Of a stretch of 43,645 nt of DNA, positions 31,115 to 40,170 are shown piece by piece. The stretch's first letter is position 1. Every line of letters starts with the position of its first letter. This DNA comes from Mycobacterium sp. WUMAC-067. Its GTDB lineage: Bacteria; Actinomycetota; Actinomycetes; Mycobacteriales; Mycobacteriaceae. Under the pieces are notes generated by a model, which did no database searches, had not been told where the DNA came from, and saw only the letters and a list, made by a program, of their open reading frames with translations. The stretch is taken from positions 1 to 43,645 of the forward strand of contig NZ_JAEKMI010000040.1 in assembly GCF_020217485.1 (NCBI RefSeq), written 5' to 3'. The position numbers and the translations under genes are program-made.

Positions 31115-31774
31115 CTACTTCGTGATGGCGATGACCGCGCCGGGCCGCAGCCATTTCATGATCGACACCAGCTGAGCGTCGTCGACGGCCACGCATCCCT
31201 CGGTGGGTTTGCCGTCGGTGGTGTGGAAGAAGAACGCCGCACCCCCGCCCGGTGTCTTGTTCTTGTTGACACCCATCACGACCGCGTGCTTGTACTGCGG
31301 GATTTGCAGGTTCTCGCTTTCGGCGGTGTTGAACGGGCACTGGGCCTTCTGGCACACCTGCATCGAGTTGAACGTGGCGCTGTGGTCGTCGCCGCTCCAC
31401 CAATAGTTGGGCCCGGACACCTGTGTGTAGGGCAGCCCGGTGCCGGGGTTCGGCGCGGTGCCGAAGGCGGAGTCCAGGGTGTAGACGCCCATCGGGGTGG
31501 CCGGAACGCCGCTCTTGGCCTGCGGCGCCATCCCCGCCGAGCCGACGTGGGTGGGGATGCCGGAACGCAGCGACTGCCAGCCGGTGCCGGTGCGCTGGAA
31601 GATCTCCATCGCCGCGTTCGAGCCGCCGGTGCTGACCACCGAAACCACCTGTGTCGCATTGCCGACCGCGTTCGCGAACCAGGGAGCGCCGGCGGCCGCG
31701 CTGATCGGCGCGAGCACCACCGAGGCGAATATCACGCACGCCGCAGCGCACAGTGACGTGAGCAGTCGGTGCAT
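31115..31774 (-). CDS. Secreted YkuD/L,D-transpeptidase-like protein, Rv0309 homologue
   Basis: 219 residues from ATG 31774, which matches the length of Rv0309; an ATG three codons earlier is possible. Signal peptide (1-29, LLTSLCAAACVIFASVVLA), then a YkuD-like domain. This has ATPMGVYTLDSAFG (92-105), a cysteine pair in MQVCQKAQCPF and the active-site region FFFHTTDGKPTEGCVAVDD with H184 and C194. The H...GC geometry is that of L,D-transpeptidases, but there is no Ig domain and the S/T-x-G-C site reads TEGC. It probably works on peptidoglycan in the cell wall; activity is not certain. Confidence 0.9.
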   Translation of the reverse strand: MHRLLTSLCAAACVIFASVVLAPISAAAGAPWFANAVGNATQVVSVVSTGGSNAAMEIFQRTGTGWQSLRSGIPTHVGSAGMAPQAKSGVPATPMGVYTLDSAFGTAPNPGTGLPYTQVSGPNYWWSGDDHSATFNSMQVCQKAQCPFNTAESENLQIPQYKHAVVMGVNKNKTPGGGAAFFFHTTDGKPTEGCVAVDDAQLVSIMKWLRPGAVIAITK

Positions 31775-31872
31775 GCACTCCATCGTCCGACCCGCGCGTC
31801 CTTAGGGTCAAGTAAAGCTTTAGCCGCAGTTAGGTCACCGCGCCGTGACCAAATGCCCACCGCGACAGGGCT

Positions 31873-32520
31873 TTAGCTCGAGCGGTCGGGAGCCGGGGGA
31901 CGAAAAACCCAGAGGCACACCAAAAAATACAGGTATCCCAGCGACCAGCCGGCCAGCACGTCGGACGGGTAATGCACGTTCAGCGCCACCCGCGAGACGC
32001 CGACCGCCGGCAGCGCCACCGCCACCGCGGCGACCGCGACGCGGCGCGTCGCGCGGTTCATCATCGGCAGCGCGAATGACAGCATCGCGAGTAGCCCGGC
32101 GGTCGCTTCGAGCGCATGACCGGACGGAAACGAGGTGCCGGCCGCCGCGACCAGCATGGTCGGCGGCCGTGGGCGGTTGGCCAGCGCCTTGGCCGCCGCC
32201 GTCGCGAACTCGTTGCACGGCGCGCACGCGAGCAACAGCACCAGCGCGGCCCGCAGGCGGCGCATCACCAGGGCGCACACCGTCGCCGCGATCCCCAGCA
32301 CCGCCAGCGCACCCGGGCCCAGCACGAACGACACCGATTCGGCGAACCGCAGCCACGACGGGTGCTTGATCGCGAGCGCGCGCGCCGCGTCCAGCAGCGA
32401 CCAGTCCACGCGGTACAGCCACGTCCACTGCTGGCGGTAGCCCACCCACATGAGCGCGTAGACCGCCGCGGCCAGCGCGGCGATCCCGGCGGCCAGCGGC
32501 GTCCTCGGGCGGATCATCAC
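31873..32520 (-). CDS. PAP2-family membrane phosphatase, Rv0308 homologue
   Basis: 215 residues with about five or six membrane helices. All three PAP2 motifs are present: KALANRPRP (111-119), SFPSGH (130-135) and SRVALNVHYPSD (176-187), with the catalytic histidines at 135 and 183. The active site faces the outside; likely substrates are lipid phosphates such as polyprenyl pyrophosphate or phosphatidate. Start at ATG 32520 (MMIRPRT; the second Met is equally possible). Divergent from the next gene. Confidence 0.93.
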   Translation of the reverse strand: MMIRPRTPLAAGIAALAAAVYALMWVGYRQQWTWLYRVDWSLLDAARALAIKHPSWLRFAESVSFVLGPGALAVLGIAATVCALVMRRLRAALVLLLACAPCNEFATAAAKALANRPRPPTMLVAAAGTSFPSGHALEATAGLLAMLSFALPMMNRATRRVAVAAVAVALPAVGVSRVALNVHYPSDVLAGWSLGYLYFLVCLWVFRPPAPDRSS

Positions 32521-32596
32521 CCACCGATACCAGCACGGCCGCGGCGCCGGCCATGCGCCCGCCCCACGGAGCCGCGCGCGCAGTCATACTGGCGGT

Positions 32597-33079
32597 ATGG
32601 CCGTCTTTGTCCGCAGATTGTTCGGCATCGGCAAGCTGCCCGACGAGCTGCACGCCCAGGTCGAATCGGAAGGCCTTACCTACCTTGCCGATTACGTCGC
32701 GGTGACCCGGCGATTCAGCGGCACCATCCCCGGGGTGCGGTTGCCGCACGGCGTCGCGAGCTACACGGGGTCGGTGGCGTTCACCTCGGAGCGGGTGCTG
32801 GCGACGCTGTCCATGCTGCCGCGGCTGGCCGGGCCGACGGTCAACGTGTGCTGGAACGCGCCGCAGACCGGTGCGGCGAAGGTGGAGATCTCGTCGACCG
32901 GCCTGCAGGTCGACGTCGATGTCTCCCGGGTCGACGAAAAATTCAGCGGCGAGTTGTCGCTGCACTACAAGGTCGCGATCCCGGCCGAGGTCCTCGACCG
33001 CCTGCCGCGCCGGTCGTTGGCGTTCGACATGCCGCCGGAGTACGTGTTCCGGGCGGTCGGAGTTACCTATAGTCCCTGA
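32597..33079 (+). CDS. Conserved hypothetical protein, Rv0307c homologue
   Basis: 160 residues from ATG 32597. No signal peptide or membrane helix; mostly beta strands (GTIPGVRLPHGVASYTGSVA, VNVCWNAPQTGAAKVEISS, GELSLHYKVAIPAEVLDRLP). No catalytic motif. CATACT at 32585-32590 stands six bases before the start codon, a promoter geometry that gives leaderless mRNA. The gene ends 17 bp inside the convergent small membrane protein gene. Confidence 0.85.
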   Translation: MAVFVRRLFGIGKLPDELHAQVESEGLTYLADYVAVTRRFSGTIPGVRLPHGVASYTGSVAFTSERVLATLSMLPRLAGPTVNVCWNAPQTGAAKVEISSTGLQVDVDVSRVDEKFSGELSLHYKVAIPAEVLDRLPRRSLAFDMPPEYVFRAVGVTYSP

Positions 33080-33347
33080 TCGTGATCCGCGGCCACGGCG
33101 GCTGCCGCAGCACCGCCAGGCTGCCGATCACCGCGGCCAGCAGGCCGGTGAGCACCCCGATCAGCGCGAGGCGATTCCCGTCCACGGCCGGCGTCCAGGA
33201 GGCCTGGCCGTTGCGGACGGCGAAGACCCCCAGCGGTTTGGCCACCACGATGACGGTGGTGCCGTCGGGGGTCTGATAGGGCTCGCCATAGGTGCGGCCG
33301 GCGGCGGGATCGGCGGCGAGCTGCTCGAGTACATCGGACGGCTTCAC
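33063..33347 (-). CDS. Small single-helix membrane protein
   Basis: 94 residues from ATG 33347. The soluble N-terminus (MKPSDVLEQLAADPAAGRTY, then GEPYQTPDGTTVIVVAKPLG) faintly resembles the GerW/YtfJ type (GEP...G.TVI.V). One membrane helix follows (LALIGVLTGLLAAVIGSLAVL), with a short basic end (PRITIRDYR). It overlaps the convergent Rv0307c homologue by 17 bp. Function unknown; the GerW resemblance is weak and unverified. Confidence 0.75.
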   Translation of the reverse strand: MKPSDVLEQLAADPAAGRTYGEPYQTPDGTTVIVVAKPLGVFAVRNGQASWTPAVDGNRLALIGVLTGLLAAVIGSLAVLRQPPWPRITIRDYR

Positions 33348-33396
33348 GGGGACACTCCCTTCAGGACACGGTCCACGCTAATGCGGATTTCCTACG

Positions 33397-34065
33397 ATGG
33401 CTGATGTGACCGATGAGGCATTCAGCCCGCAGGAGCGGCGGGCCGTCTATCGCGTCATCGCGGAGCGCCGTGACATGCGCCGGTTCGTTCCCGGCGCGGC
33501 GGTGGACGAGGAGGTGCTGGCGCGCCTGCTGGAGGCCGCGCACGCGGCGCCCAGCGTGGGGCTGATGCAGCCGTGGCGGTTCATCCGGATCACCGACCCG
33601 GCGCTGCGGCGCCGGATCCACGCACTCGTCGACGAGGAACGCCCGCGCACCGCTGCCGCGCTGGGCGAGCGGGCCGACGAATTCCTGGCGCTCAAGGTGG
33701 AGGGCATCCTCGATTGCGCCGAACTTTTCGTGGTGGCGCTGGGCGACGACCGTGACAAGCACGTGTTCGGGCGGCGGACCCTGCCGCAGATGGACCTGGC
33801 GTCGGTGTCGTGCGCCATCCAGAATCTGTGGCTGGCAGCGCGTTCCGAAGGCCTCGGCATGGGTTGGGTGTCGCTGTTCGATCCGCGGCGGCTGGCCTCG
33901 CTGCTGGACATGCCGGACGGCGCGGAGCCGGTGGCCATCCTGTGCCTGGGGCCGGTGCCCGCATTCCCCGACCGGCCGGCGCTCGAACTGGACGGCTGGG
34001 CGGTGGCGCGGCCGCTGTCGGAGTTCGTCTGCGAGAACCGATGGGGCCGCCTCCCGTCACCCTGA
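33397..34065 (+). CDS. bluB: 5,6-dimethylbenzimidazole synthase BluB, Rv0306 homologue
   Basis: 222 residues, nitroreductase fold. BluB uses O2 to break up reduced FMN and make the lower ligand of vitamin B12. BluB-type rather than generic nitroreductase features: ERRDMRRFVPG (23-33), AAHAAPSVGLMQPWRFI (about 47-63), LALKVEGILDCAELFVV, TLPQMDLASVSCAIQNLWLA, GLGMGWVSLFDPR and CENRWGRLP at the end. The D-M-R and P-Q-M-D-x-x-S-V pieces are the diagnostic parts. No other cobalamin gene is nearby. Start at ATG 33397. Confidence 0.9.
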   Translation: MADVTDEAFSPQERRAVYRVIAERRDMRRFVPGAAVDEEVLARLLEAAHAAPSVGLMQPWRFIRITDPALRRRIHALVDEERPRTAAALGERADEFLALKVEGILDCAELFVVALGDDRDKHVFGRRTLPQMDLASVSCAIQNLWLAARSEGLGMGWVSLFDPRRLASLLDMPDGAEPVAILCLGPVPAFPDRPALELDGWAVARPLSEFVCENRWGRLPSP

Positions 34066-34134
34066 CTCGCCGACGCGGCGGGGATCGTCGCAGGCCGTTG
34101 CGGTATCGTCGCCGGTCGCAAGGCAAGGTGAGAG

Positions 34135-35565
34135 GTGACGCAATTGACGCCGGGCGAAGCCGCGGACAGCAAGGACGACCCGCGCCGCAAGGACAACGTG
34201 CTGATCGTGCACTGGCACGACCTGGGGCGCTACCTCGGCGCCTACGGCCACCCGGACGTATCGAGCCCGCGAATGGACCGCCTTGCGGCCGAGGGCATCC
34301 TGTTCACCCGGGCGCACGCCACCGCGCCGCTGTGCTCGCCGTCGCGCGGATCGCTGTTCACCGGGCGTTATCCGCAATCCAACGGCCTGATCGGTCTGGC
34401 CCACCACGGCTGGGAATACCGCAGCGGAATCCGGACCCTCCCCCAGATCCTGTCCGAATCGGGTTGGTATTCGGCGCTTTTCGGTATGCAACACGAGACC
34501 TCCTACCCGAAGCGGCTGGGGTTCGACGAGTTCGACGTGTCGAACTCCTACTGTGACTACGTCGCCGACAAGGCCGACGAGTGGCTGCGGCAAAGCGCCG
34601 ACGGCCTTGTGGGACAACCCTTTCTGTTGACCGCCGGCTTTTTCGAGACACACCGCCCCTACCCCGAGGACCGATACTCCCCGGCGAACAGCGCCGACGT
34701 CGACCTGCCCGACTACCTGCCCGACACCCCCCAGGTGCGCGGCGACCTGGCCGCCTTCTACGGGGCCATCAGCGCGGCCGACGCCGCCGTCGGGCGGTTG
34801 CTGGACACGCTGGCGGACACCGGGTTGGACGCCACCACCTGGGTGGTGTTCTTCACCGATCACGGACCGGCGTTCCCCCGGGCGAAATCCACGCTGTACG
34901 ACGCCGGGACCGGCATCGGCATGATCATCCGCCCGCCCACCAACCGGTCCGTGCCACCGCGCGTCTACGACGAACTGTTCAGCGCCGTCGACCTGGTGCC
35001 AACGCTGTTGGGGCTGTTGGGAATCGACGCCCCGGCCGACGTCGACGGTGTGTCACACGCGGGCGTGCTGCTGGAGCCGGACCCGCCCACCGCGCCGGTG
35101 CGCGACGAGGTGTACACGATGAAGACCTACCACGACTCGTTCGATCCGATTCGCGCGATTCGCACCAAGGACTACAGCTACATCGAGAATTACGCGTCGC
35201 GCCCGCTGCTGGATCTGCCCTGGGACATCGAGGAAAGCCCGTCCGGGGTGGTCGTGGCGCCGCTCGTCACCGCGCCGCGGCCCGAGCGCGAACTCTACGA
35301 TCTGCGCGCCGATCCCACCGAAACCACCAACCTGCTGGCCGACGACGGCGCGGACGTCGACGACGTCGCGGCCAATCTCGCCGTCCTGCTGCATGATTGG
35401 CGTCAGCGCACCGGTGACGTCATCCCCTCGGAGTTCGCCGGAACCCGCATCGCCGCGCGGTACACCGAGACGTACCTGCAGATTCATCACGGCACCAAGC
35501 CGACCCCACGGTCGGCCATCGCCGCGGACCGGGGCATCGAAGAAGGCGGGCCCGCGCAGCGATAG
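34135..35565 (+). CDS. Type I sulfatase/phosphatase-superfamily arylsulfatase, Rv0296c homologue
   Basis: 476 residues from GTG 34135, with GAGAG upstream. The alkaline-phosphatase-superfamily sulfatase motifs are present. PLCSPSRGSLFTGRYPQSNG carries the formylglycine signature C-x-P-S-R with Cys67 as the residue to be converted; the metal ligands follow in VVFFTDHGPAFPR. The N-terminal metal segment reads NVLIVHWHDLGRYLG, where arylsulfatases usually have a D-D pair, so metal binding may be altered. It hydrolyses a sulfate (or phosphate) ester; no signal peptide, hence probably cytosolic. Formylglycine formation needs a separate enzyme not in this window. Confidence 0.9.
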   Translation: MTQLTPGEAADSKDDPRRKDNVLIVHWHDLGRYLGAYGHPDVSSPRMDRLAAEGILFTRAHATAPLCSPSRGSLFTGRYPQSNGLIGLAHHGWEYRSGIRTLPQILSESGWYSALFGMQHETSYPKRLGFDEFDVSNSYCDYVADKADEWLRQSADGLVGQPFLLTAGFFETHRPYPEDRYSPANSADVDLPDYLPDTPQVRGDLAAFYGAISAADAAVGRLLDTLADTGLDATTWVVFFTDHGPAFPRAKSTLYDAGTGIGMIIRPPTNRSVPPRVYDELFSAVDLVPTLLGLLGIDAPADVDGVSHAGVLLEPDPPTAPVRDEVYTMKTYHDSFDPIRAIRTKDYSYIENYASRPLLDLPWDIEESPSGVVVAPLVTAPRPERELYDLRADPTETTNLLADDGADVDDVAANLAVLLHDWRQRTGDVIPSEFAGTRIAARYTETYLQIHHGTKPTPRSAIAADRGIEEGGPAQR

Positions 35566-35593
35566 TCGCCGCTCGTCCGATGGTGGCGACCCG

Positions 35594-36373
35594 CTACGCG
35601 CGGCCCGCTCCGCCCACCACGGCGACGACGAACACCCGCCGGAACGGGAAGATCGTCGTCCCGTCGGACCGCGGCGGATAGGCGTCGGACAGCAGCGGAA
35701 TCAGCTCCTCGCGGAACTGCTCCCAGGTGTCGCCGTCGAGCCGCTCGCGCACCGGGACCAGCGCCGTGCCGGTGATCCATTCCAGCACCGGGTGCTCGCC
35801 GGTCAGCTGATGCAGATAGGTGGTCTCCCAGACGTCGACCCTGCATCCCGCGTCGAGCAGCAAGTTGGCGTAGTGCGCGGGCGGCTGAACCACCGCGCCG
35901 ACGCGAAAAGGTATGTCGCGCAGCAATTTCGCGTACGGCTCGCGGCGGGCCAGCGCCCGCACCGCCGCGTACGACGGGGACTCGAAGTTGCCCGGCATCT
36001 GCACCCCGATCCACGATCCGGGCGCCAGCTCCCCCGCCCACCGCAGCAGCAGGTCGGCATGCTCGGGCACCCAGTGCAGCGCCGCGTTGCTGACCACCAC
36101 GTCGGTGTCCGGTTGGGGCTTCCAGTCGCGCAGGTCGCCGGTGACGGCGTCGATGCCGCGTTCCTTGGCGGCGGCCACCATCTCCGGGGAGCTGTCCACC
36201 GCCTCGATCATCGCGTCCGGCCAGCGCCGGCCCAGGTACTTCGTCAGGTGCCCGGGCCCGCAGCCGAGATCGACGACGCGGCGCGCCTGCTCGGCGCCCA
36301 CCCGCGACAGCAGATCGTAGAACGGCCGGCCGCGGTGGTCGGCAAAGGCCAGGTAGACGTCCGGGTCCCACAT
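35594..36373 (-). CDS. tam: Trans-aconitate 2-methyltransferase, Rv0294 homologue
   Basis: 259 residues from ATG 36373 (MWDPDVYLAFADHRGRPFYD), matching the typical Tam start and length. SAM-dependent class I methyltransferase: motif I VVDLGCGPGHLT (about 33-44), acidic motif EAVDSSPEMV, DVVVSNAALHWVPEH (post-II) and WIGVQMPGNFESP, typical of Tam. It methylates trans-aconitate, a by-product of aconitase. In M. tuberculosis a further gene, Rv0295c, stands between tam and the sulfatase; here only 28 bp separate their 3' ends. Confidence 0.92.
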   Translation of the reverse strand: MWDPDVYLAFADHRGRPFYDLLSRVGAEQARRVVDLGCGPGHLTKYLGRRWPDAMIEAVDSSPEMVAAAKERGIDAVTGDLRDWKPQPDTDVVVSNAALHWVPEHADLLLRWAGELAPGSWIGVQMPGNFESPSYAAVRALARREPYAKLLRDIPFRVGAVVQPPAHYANLLLDAGCRVDVWETTYLHQLTGEHPVLEWITGTALVPVRERLDGDTWEQFREELIPLLSDAYPPRSDGTTIFPFRRVFVVAVVGGAGRA

Positions 36374-36537
36374 GTCGGTCCTCCTGATCAACGCGTCGTC
36401 GCTAGCCGGCTGATAGCAAACCGTATTACTCCTATGGTGCCCCTGCACCACCGCGGTGGTCCCGGGAAAAGACCGTAGCGACGGAAACCGGTGAAACGCC
36501 CTGGAAGCGCGAGCCCGCCCGGCTACCATCGGCGTTC

Positions 36538-37737
36538 GTGGCGCCCGACATGGATCCGATCGACCCGCCCATTCCCGTTCCCGACGTTCCCGGCGCCGAT
36601 GTGCCGGCCGGCGCCGGCGGATTACCCCCCCACTCGGCGTTGTCGCCCCGTCAGCGAATGGTAGTCGAGGCATCGGCCCTCGGCGATCTGGCCCTGCGCA
36701 CCTGGGTGGCCTCGTTGCTCACCACCACGGTGGCGCCGTTCGTGGTCGCGGGCGCCCTGCGGCAACCCGACACCGCGACCGAGCGGAGCAACCTCGACTT
36801 CTACGCCGAGCTGGGCGCGGCGGGAGATCCCGCGCAGTCCTTTCCGCCGCCCACGGAGTTGCCGCGGGTGACCTCGCGGCGGGCCAGCCCGCTGGCGGAG
36901 TGGGTCGCGCGCGGCACGGTCGACAACATCGCGTTCCCCAGCAGCTTCACCGCGATCAACCCCGCGATGCGTGCGCGTTGGAGCGCGTGGGGGTCCAACA
37001 ACACGGTGCGCGCGCAGCATTGGCGCCACGACGACGGACCGCGGCCCACGCTGTGCGTGATCCACGGCTTCATGGGGTCGTGGTATCTGGCCAACGGTCG
37101 GTTCTTTTCGTTGCCCTGGTACTACCGGGCGGGCTACGACGTGCTGATGTTTACGTTGCCGTTTCACGGCAAGCGGGCCGAAAAGTTCTCACCCTTCAGC
37201 GGTTTCGGCTATTTCGCCGGCGGGCTCAGCGGCTTCGCCGAGGCGATGGCCCAGGCCGTGCACGACTTTCGTTCCATCATCGACTATTTGCGCCACACCG
37301 GTGTCGACCGGATCGCGCTCACCGGCATCTCGCTGGGCGGCTACACCTCGGCGCTGGTGGCCTCGGCCGACGATCGGCTCGACGCCGTCATCCCCAACTG
37401 CCCCGTCGTCACTCCCGCGACCCTGTTCGACGAATGGTTCCCGGCCAACAAGCTGGTCCGGGTGGGCCTGCGCCTCTCCGATATCAGCCACGAGCAGTTG
37501 GGTGCCGGTCTGGCCTACCACTGCCCGCTCAACTACCGGCCGCTGGTCGGCCGGGACCGCCGGATGATCATCACCGGCCTCGGCGACCGGATGGCGCCGC
37601 CGGACCATGCCGTCAAGCTCTGGCACCACTGGGATCACTGTGCGCTGCACTGGTTTCCGGGCAGCCACGTGATGCACGTGAGCCAGCTGGACTACCTGCG
37701 CCGGATGACCGAGTTCCTGCAGGAGGTCATGTTCTAG
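36538..37737 (+). CDS. Alpha/beta hydrolase-like protein, Rv0293c homologue
   Basis: 399 residues from GTG 36538 (ATG 36550 is an alternative). The C-terminal two thirds is an alpha/beta hydrolase: LCVIHGFMGSWYL (oxyanion region), nucleophile elbow ALTGISLGGYTSAL (G-x-S-x-G-G), an aspartate in ITGLGDRMAPPDHA and a histidine in FPGSHVMHVS. The triad is therefore complete. The N-terminal 100 residues are a separate, proline-rich and helical region. The substrate is unknown. TACCAT eight bases before the start suggests a leaderless mRNA. It converges on the ESX-3 operon and overlaps the eccE3 end by 11 bp, the same arrangement as Rv0293c in M. tuberculosis. Confidence 0.9.
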   Translation: MAPDMDPIDPPIPVPDVPGADVPAGAGGLPPHSALSPRQRMVVEASALGDLALRTWVASLLTTTVAPFVVAGALRQPDTATERSNLDFYAELGAAGDPAQSFPPPTELPRVTSRRASPLAEWVARGTVDNIAFPSSFTAINPAMRARWSAWGSNNTVRAQHWRHDDGPRPTLCVIHGFMGSWYLANGRFFSLPWYYRAGYDVLMFTLPFHGKRAEKFSPFSGFGYFAGGLSGFAEAMAQAVHDFRSIIDYLRHTGVDRIALTGISLGGYTSALVASADDRLDAVIPNCPVVTPATLFDEWFPANKLVRVGLRLSDISHEQLGAGLAYHCPLNYRPLVGRDRRMIITGLGDRMAPPDHAVKLWHHWDHCALHWFPGSHVMHVSQLDYLRRMTEFLQEVMF

Positions 37738-38755
37738 CGGCCTCGAGGGTAACGGCGGTCTCGGTGACTTCCGCGGTACCCGCCGACGACGCCCGATGGG
37801 CCCCGCCGACCAGGGTGGGCCAGTGCAGCCGGGTGAGCAGGTCCGCGGGCGCGGGCGTGTGCCCGTCCAGCCGCGTCGTGGACAGCAGGTCCAGCGCCGT
37901 CAGTGCGGGCAGGTGGTTTCCGCGCTGCGGGGTGAGCCCGTCCAGCGGCGCCTTGCGGTCCGGCGGGGTGTCGGTCTGGAAGGCGCACGCCACGGCGACG
38001 GCGGGGTGGTCCTTGTCACCGGCGATCTCCAGCGCGGTGCAGGTCTCGCGCGCAGAATGCGACCGGATGGCGTCCAGCGTCTCCGGCAAGGCCTCGTCCA
38101 CCCGGATCTCGTATGCCGCAATGTAATCCGACGCGCCGCGCTGCACCCCGCGCCATCTCTCACGGGGGTTGGACGTCAGCAGCCGGGGGACGTCGTCGGG
38201 TGCGACGGCGGTGGCTTCCCATCCGGTCTCCCGGAGGTGGTCGGCCAGCCGCCGCGCCGCGACCTGAGCGGTCTCCTGCAACGGGATCCGCGGCGAGCGG
38301 GCCCGCAGCGCGGCGAGGTTCTCCGGCGCCGACACGGTGAGCCCGATCCAGGTCTCGCGCCGCGAGGCGTCGGAGGCGTTGTCCCGGCTGGTGATCCGGA
38401 TCTTGTCCGCCCGGATGCCGTAGCGGTCCAGGTAGCCGGCGATCAGCGGCAGCGGCAGCACATCGGAGTCGCCCTCCGGTGCGCCCACCCGGACCAGGAC
38501 GGTGGTCGCCGTGGCCGGCGGCTCCGGCGTGAACGCATTGCGACGCCCGATGATCGCCAGGCGGCGGCGCGCCAGGGTGGTGAAATACAGACCGCCCCAC
38601 GCGCCGAACAGCACGATCACGACGGCCGCAGCGATGCCGAGCAGCCAGTAGTCCCGGGGCGATCGCCACGGGTAGGCCATCACCGCCGGCACAATGGCCA
38701 AGAGCGCCAACGTGATTCGCCCGCTCCCGGGGGTCGGTATCGAAATCTTGCTCAC
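37727..38755 (-). CDS. eccE3: ESX-3 type VII secretion membrane protein EccE3
   Basis: 342 residues. Two N-terminal membrane helices (ITLALLAIVPAVMAYPW and YWLLGIAAAVVIVLFGAWGG), then a periplasmic domain of EccE type (RRRLAIIGRRNAF, ETAQVAARRLADHLRETGWE). EccE lies at the rim of the ESX membrane complex. The GTG start overlaps the mycP3 stop (GTGA), so it is translationally coupled and is the last gene of the operon. Gene order identifies ESX-3, the system needed for siderophore-dependent iron and zinc acquisition. Confidence 0.96.
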   Translation of the reverse strand: MSKISIPTPGSGRITLALLAIVPAVMAYPWRSPRDYWLLGIAAAVVIVLFGAWGGLYFTTLARRRLAIIGRRNAFTPEPPATATTVLVRVGAPEGDSDVLPLPLIAGYLDRYGIRADKIRITSRDNASDASRRETWIGLTVSAPENLAALRARSPRIPLQETAQVAARRLADHLRETGWEATAVAPDDVPRLLTSNPRERWRGVQRGASDYIAAYEIRVDEALPETLDAIRSHSARETCTALEIAGDKDHPAVAVACAFQTDTPPDRKAPLDGLTPQRGNHLPALTALDLLSTTRLDGHTPAPADLLTRLHWPTLVGGAHRASSAGTAEVTETAVTLEAART

Positions 38756-40170
38756 GGGGTGGGGTCCTTTCGACGGCGTGCGGCGATGGTGGTGACCGCG
38801 CCGGCCACGGCGACCAGCACGGCCAGCACGGCGGTGCCGGCCACCGCGACGGTCCGCGGTGTGGTGTTCTCGGGCGCCGGCGCCGGAGGCAGGGCGACCT
38901 GCTTCGCCGCCGCCCCGCTCGGCTGATCACCGGCGGGCAATTGCCAGGTCAAGGCGGCCACCGGGTCCACGCTGCCGGCGCCCACCACGTTGGACGGGTC
39001 ACGGGCGCCGTTGTGCGCGGTCGCGGTGATGCGGTGCGTCACCGCGGTGGCCGACAGGTCGGGATACTTGCTGCGCACCAGCGCGGCGACGCCGGCGACG
39101 TAGCCGGCCGCGTAGCTGGTGCCCTTGAGGGCGACCAGTTGCTGATGGTCGTCGGGCAGGCCGTTGGCGAGGCCCGCGCCGTCACCGTTGCCGACCGACA
39201 CGATGCGTTCGCCCGGCGCCGCGACGCCCACCCAGGGGCCCGCCACGGTGAATTTCGACGGCTGGCCCTCCGGGGTCAGCGACGCCACCGACAGCACGTA
39301 CGGCTGCCACAACGACGGGATGGACACCGAGGTGACGCCGGCCCAGTTGCGTGGATCGTTCGGACGGCTCAGGTCGGTGAGCGGATTGGATTCGCAGGAT
39401 GTCCCACCGGCGAACGATCCGGTCGGCCCGCTGTTGCCCGCGGCGGCCACGATCACCGCGTCCTTGTCCACCGCCGCGTAGCGCACGGCGGCGCCGAGGG
39501 CGGCCTGGTCGACGGGGCGGTCGACGGGCAGGCAGGTGGCCGAGCCGACGTCGATCACCCGGGCGCCGAGGTCGGCCGCGTGCACGATGGCCCGGGCGAG
39601 GGTCGCGACCTCGGACGACACCCGAGCCATCAGCGGATCGCCGCCCGGCGTGCGGGGGGAGAACCTGGCCGACGACGTCCTGATCGACACCACGCGCGCC
39701 GCGGGGGCCACGCCCGAGAACCCGTCGTCAGCCGAGGGCTGGCCGGCGATGATCCCGGCGACCAGCGTTCCGTGTCCGTCGCAGTCGGTCAGGCCGTCGG
39801 TGGTCTCGACGAAGTCGCCGCCCGGTTCGACATTGGGCAGCCGCGGGCCCGGCCGCACCCCGGTGTCGAGCACCGCGACCAGCTGGCCGTCGCCGCGCGA
39901 AAACTGCCATGCCGCCGGCAGATTCAGCGCGGACTGGCTCGGCGTGGGGGCGCCCGGATCGCTGCCCGGAATGACGCCGGACGTGACGCAGGGTCCGCGC
40001 TGCTCCATCGGCTGCACGGGCCCCGGCGCCCCGCTCGGTGGGGGGACGCCGGGATCGACCGTCGGCGGGCTGATCGCGAAAGCCGGCGGACTCGTCCACG
40101 TCGCGGTGGCCGGCAACAGTGCCAACGCCGCCGCGAGGCAGGCTGCTGGATATTGCCGCGGCCGAATCAT
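38752..40170 (-). CDS. mycP3: ESX-3 mycosin protease MycP3
   Basis: 472 residues. Signal peptide (1-32), subtilisin-like domain with catalytic D102 (AVLDTGVRP), H133 (DCDGHGTLVAGI) and S352 (LKGTSYAAGYVAGV), oxyanion Asn246 (AAAGNSG), and a C-terminal membrane anchor (TVAVAGTAVLAVLVAVAGAV). Cysteines in RGPCVTSG, TDCDG, ATCLPV and TSCESN fit the mycosin disulfides. Mycosins stabilise the ESX membrane complex as well as cutting substrates. It overlaps eccD3 and eccE3 by four bases on each side. Confidence 0.97.
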   Translation of the reverse strand: MIRPRQYPAACLAAALALLPATATWTSPPAFAISPPTVDPGVPPPSGAPGPVQPMEQRGPCVTSGVIPGSDPGAPTPSQSALNLPAAWQFSRGDGQLVAVLDTGVRPGPRLPNVEPGGDFVETTDGLTDCDGHGTLVAGIIAGQPSADDGFSGVAPAARVVSIRTSSARFSPRTPGGDPLMARVSSEVATLARAIVHAADLGARVIDVGSATCLPVDRPVDQAALGAAVRYAAVDKDAVIVAAAGNSGPTGSFAGGTSCESNPLTDLSRPNDPRNWAGVTSVSIPSLWQPYVLSVASLTPEGQPSKFTVAGPWVGVAAPGERIVSVGNGDGAGLANGLPDDHQQLVALKGTSYAAGYVAGVAALVRSKYPDLSATAVTHRITATAHNGARDPSNVVGAGSVDPVAALTWQLPAGDQPSGAAAKQVALPPAPAPENTTPRTVAVAGTAVLAVLVAVAGAVTTIAARRRKDPTP

